From assembly GCA_964493505.1 (NCBI GenBank), contig CAZBNP010000003.1:1-64000 (forward strand): a DNA stretch of 64,000 nucleotides, read 5' to 3'. Origin of the DNA: Chryseosolibacter sp964493505. GTDB taxonomy: Bacteria; Bacteroidota; Bacteroidia; Cytophagales; Cyclobacteriaceae. The translations under genes and the position numbers were made by a program. Below the pieces are notes generated by a model. It was not told where the DNA came from and ran no database searches. It saw nothing but the letters and a program-made list of their open reading frames with translations. Position 1 is the first letter of the stretch. Every line of letters begins with the position of its first letter. This document shows positions 61,523 through 64,000 of the stretch, piece after piece.

Positions 61523-62862
61523 GCCAGTTCCAGATTGCTTTTCTTCGGGTTCATTTGTTCTTTCTCACGCCCGCGACTGTGTTTCAGGGCGATCGTTTCA
61601 AAGTACAGGCGGAATTCTTTCTCCTCGGGATTGTATTCCACATCGTCGAGGGAGATGCGCTCATCCTTGCCGATATTTCGCTTAAGTCTAAGATTGTCAT
61701 TGAGCAAAGCAGGCAGTCCCTTTTGCATGAGTGTGTCATCCAGGTTCTCAATGAGGCCATAGGTGTTGAAGCCTCCCATGCCATCGAGTTTGTCGCCGGT
61801 GCTGAGGTCTCGTTTGGCGTAGGAGTGGACATTTGTTCTCATGCCGTAAACAGGTTGTAATCGCGCGCTATGGTCGAGATACGCCTCGGCTATGCATTGC
61901 ATGGCTTCAATGTGTCCGAGATGATAAGGTCGTGAGAATACATAGTATGGCCCCGGGCCTACGTCGGGCGGAAACCAGTTGAACGTGTATTGCTGAAACT
62001 TGTCGGCGGTGTGAGCGACGACAAACACTCCGCCTTTGGGTTCACTCCCCAAAACGTAGTCGACAAGCGGGTGTTCGCGATCCCATACTTCGTCGAAGTT
62101 GATGTGGTTGAAGATTTCATTGACCGATTTCATCCGGTGACCGAACATGCCAGGCACCGCGGTTTTTCCGTTAATGGCGTTCGCCAGCACAGCCATCTCC
62201 ACGCATAGTTTCGTGCCATCGGTGTATGACGAGCACATTTTGTGATCGAGCGAACGCTTGTCGGCTTCCGGCGCGATCTTGTGCGGGTCGGTATAGCGGT
62301 CGAGGAAGTTTTTGATGTTGCCGGCCATCACGATGTCCATTCCCCACAGCTCAATTTCATCGATCATCTTCTTGATAACGGTTGGTTGATCGCCATCTGC
62401 GCAAGTGTAGACTACATCTTCGTGTTGCGCTTCGCGCAGCAGTAGCGGACCGTACATCATCTCCGCTTCAAAATTCATCATGACAACATGCTGGTGGCTC
62501 CTGATGGCTTCCAGTGCGTGTAGAGCGCCCGTGAGTACGGCGTTTGAGGATTCCACAAGCACTTCGACGAGCCCGCTGCCGGTGATTATTTTGCCATTGT
62601 CAGTGACCGCAAGTTTCCCCCGTTCGATAACCCGGTTGAGTTCGTCGGTGGTGTTGACGACTTCGTAGTCGAGGTTGAGCCATTTCGCACAGTCGACTGC
62701 CTTGTTGAGCACTATGTCGGCGATTGCCACGGGTTTCATGCCAGGCGTCGCGTTTATCTGGTAGACGAGACCTTTGCCAATAGAGCCGATACCGATTACC
62801 GCGACCCGGATATCTTTCTCGAGTGTCTGAAGCCGGGTCTTGAGAGTTTTCATCTGATTCAT
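61519..62862 (-). CDS. NAD(P)-dependent oxidoreductase with C-terminal SAF-like domain
   Basis: 447 aa from ATG 62862; a longer frame to 62997 would run into the terminator of the next gene. The Rossmann motif VAVIGIGSIGKG is at about 18-29. The middle domain (about 130-300) resembles homoserine-dehydrogenase-type enzymes of COG4091 (HVVMMNFEAEMMYGPLLLRE, ADGDQPTVIKKMIDEIELWG). The C-terminus (about 395-430) has a SAF-like segment (LRLKRNIGKDERISLDDVEY). The reaction is unknown. It is translationally coupled to a GT2 gene, so sugar modification is a plausible role. Confidence 0.82.
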   Translation of the reverse strand: MNQMKTLKTRLQTLEKDIRVAVIGIGSIGKGLVYQINATPGMKPVAIADIVLNKAVDCAKWLNLDYEVVNTTDELNRVIERGKLAVTDNGKIITGSGLVEVLVESSNAVLTGALHALEAIRSHQHVVMMNFEAEMMYGPLLLREAQHEDVVYTCADGDQPTVIKKMIDEIELWGMDIVMAGNIKNFLDRYTDPHKIAPEADKRSLDHKMCSSYTDGTKLCVEMAVLANAINGKTAVPGMFGHRMKSVNEIFNHINFDEVWDREHPLVDYVLGSEPKGGVFVVAHTADKFQQYTFNWFPPDVGPGPYYVFSRPYHLGHIEAMQCIAEAYLDHSARLQPVYGMRTNVHSYAKRDLSTGDKLDGMGGFNTYGLIENLDDTLMQKGLPALLNDNLRLKRNIGKDERISLDDVEYNPEEKEFRLYFETIALKHSRGREKEQMNPKKSNLELA

Positions 62863-62996
62863 GATTGCCGGGTTAAGTTGATTGCGACGCTCACGTTCGT
62901 CGTGCTTTTGGGTAATACGGCAGTAAATTTCTATGCCACCCGACGGCAGAAGAATTTTTCGGTTGACCGCACGGCTGTGGAAAAAGTTGTACAACA

Positions 62997-63032
62997 AAAA
63001 AAGCCACTCGCGTTTTCCGGAGTGGCTTTTTT
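62997..63032 (-). terminator. Strong intrinsic terminator of the DUF2911 gene
   Basis: AAAAAAGCCACTC (62997-63009), a 10-nt loop and GAGTGGCTTTTTT (63020-63032) form a perfect 13-pair stem with T-tracts on both strands. On the minus strand it lies about 20 bp after the stop at 63053 and so ends that transcript. It could act in the other direction as well. Confidence 0.85.
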
Positions 63033-63052
63033 GAAATGAGGAGAGATTGCTT

Positions 63053-63913
63053 CTACTTGATCGAATTGATCAGATCCTGATTCATGTCCTGATAGTCGCG
63101 GTTTTTAGCCTCCTTGGCGCTGTTCAGCGATGCAGTTGCTGTCTCGATAGCACCTTTCTTGTCGCCGAGTCCCTTCTGGATCTTTGCTTTTTGATGCAGC
63201 ATCCAAAACGCCTTTGGGTTGCTTTCCAGCGCGATGTTCACCCATTCCAGTGCTTTCTTCAGGTCTTTACCAGTTTCGAGGTAATAGACAGCAGCCTGAA
63301 AATAGCTTCCGGCGCTTGCCTTTTCGCTACCCCCGAGGGTCGACTGGATCGATTTCACGACTTCTTCGTCGTAATCCACCTCTACCTTGAAAGGCACCGC
63401 GGTGTTTTCCCATGCCAACGTTACTTTCGCGCTTGTGTTGTCGGCGGCGATATCGTCGATGCTGATCGTGAACGTCTCTACTTTGTGGCTCAATTGCTTT
63501 GTTTTAACCTTGAACCTGGCGGCCTCCTGTGAAGCATCGTACGCGGATGTGTTTCCGCCGAGGCGAAGATCTTTGTAGAGCGATACAGTCCATTCGCCCG
63601 CATTCGGCCAGGTGAAGATGAGATACTCGCCTTTTGGAACGCTGATGTTCTCGACCTTCACATCGTCGGAGAAGGAGATCTTTGTTCCGCTATTCGCCCC
63701 TGTTCTCCAGATAGTGCCATGCGGATACATCACGTCTTTTGCTCCGAAGATTTTCCGGCCCTTGAGACTGGGACGATAGTAATCGATCTTCACATCTGTC
63801 AGCCCAATTGTCGTGGAAACCGAGGCTGCCGCACTTGCGGACGGGGTTCGGATCTGTGCTTCCGACACGATTGTCGCTACAGCCAATGCTGCAATCAATA
63901 AGGTTTTTCTCAT
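63053..63913 (-). CDS. DUF2911 domain protein with C-terminal TPR segment
   Basis: 286 aa from ATG 63913; a start at 63955 would place charged residues before the signal peptide. The signal peptide ends SEAQ (about residue 20). The DUF2911 domain spans about 25-190: VKIDYYRPSLKGRKIFG, YPHGTIWRTGANSGTKISF and PNAGEWTVSLYKD. TPR-like helices follow (DLKKALEWVNIALESNPKAF). Known: widespread periplasmic family of Bacteroidota, with no known activity. A strong terminator follows it. It is the last gene in the window. Confidence 0.9.
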   Translation of the reverse strand: MRKTLLIAALAVATIVSEAQIRTPSASAAASVSTTIGLTDVKIDYYRPSLKGRKIFGAKDVMYPHGTIWRTGANSGTKISFSDDVKVENISVPKGEYLIFTWPNAGEWTVSLYKDLRLGGNTSAYDASQEAARFKVKTKQLSHKVETFTISIDDIAADNTSAKVTLAWENTAVPFKVEVDYDEEVVKSIQSTLGGSEKASAGSYFQAAVYYLETGKDLKKALEWVNIALESNPKAFWMLHQKAKIQKGLGDKKGAIETATASLNSAKEAKNRDYQDMNQDLINSIK

Positions 63914-64000
63914 ACGTAAATAAAGTTTTAGTTTTACCGCCCGTAACCCGATCATGACGAAACGGTTAAGATGCTGGTATGTCTTGTTTTGCCGGGTCTT

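Noticed and set aside
62863..62997. Extended N-terminus of the SAF oxidoreductase
   Set aside because: It begins at the terminator of the neighbouring gene, and the Rossmann domain starts soon after ATG 62862.
1..64000. Prophage, integrative element or defence island
   Set aside because: No integrase, phage structural, restriction, toxin-antitoxin or tRNA attachment features were seen; the content is mainly housekeeping and envelope genes.

Overview
This window looks like a chromosomal segment of a free-living, Gram-negative member of the Bacteroidota, most likely the Cytophagales. The evidence is two proteins with type IX secretion (T9SS) C-terminal sorting domains, a TamL-type lipoprotein next to TamB, a SPOR/ExbB/ExbD/TonB operon carrying a giant TPR protein, a DUF2911 protein, and promoters of the Bacteroidota form TTTG-N19-TAnnTTTG. 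No phage, integrase, complete insertion sequence, CRISPR array, rRNA or tRNA was seen. The genes are packed tightly and no gene-free stretch exceeds 300 bp.

Layout. 1-5622: the 3' part of a giant secreted Ig/PKD-repeat protein. 5635-8921 (minus): a PAS hybrid histidine kinase coupled to a sigma-54-dependent response regulator. 9045-10624: a rhomboid protease and holA. 10766-20868: a large envelope operon (giant TPR protein, outer-membrane barrel, SPOR protein, ExbB, ExbD, TonB) followed by folC, trmB and a small TPR gene. 20890-21465 (minus): a divergent TrpF-like protein. 21541-27684: a lipoprotein overlapping a secreted subtilase, then rpe, an LpoB/COG3014 lipoprotein pair and a barrel-like protein. 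27750-32530: gyrA, a TPR protein and a Gfo/Idh/MocA oxidoreductase. 32659-37491: a glycoside-processing and glucuronate operon (two-domain DUF1080 protein, SDR mannonate oxidoreductase, uxuA, uxaC). 37635-38873: a DEAD-box helicase. 38898-45879 (minus): tamB-tamL. 46111-48653: mlaEFD. 48798-52671: stress-type small proteins, a truncated Rpn nuclease remnant and an MsbA-like ABC exporter. 52806-56004: a class A PBP and two small unknown genes. 56076-60409: a PIG-L deacetylase, a 39-aa membrane peptide and a sodium:solute symporter. 60605-63913 (minus): a GT2 glycosyltransferase, a SAF-domain oxidoreductase and a DUF2911 protein.

How the genes fit together. The dominant theme is envelope biogenesis: energy-coupled trans-envelope complexes (ExbBD/TonB with SPOR and TPR partners), outer-membrane assembly and lipid transport (TamL/TamB, MlaEFD), peptidoglycan synthesis (PBP1A; LpoB elsewhere), and secreted T9SS cargo. 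A second theme is carbohydrate use: uronate catabolism, PIG-L with SSS, and DUF1080.

Most unusual non-coding signal: a dispersed repeat with a heptanucleotide core (TTGCCTA/TTGCCCT type). Two full copies lie in opposite orientation at 49.5 and 60.4 kb. A third partial copy at 50.3 kb, together with the 49.5 kb copy, brackets the truncated Rpn nuclease gene as inverted repeats. I did not find a convincing entirely new defence or biosynthetic system.
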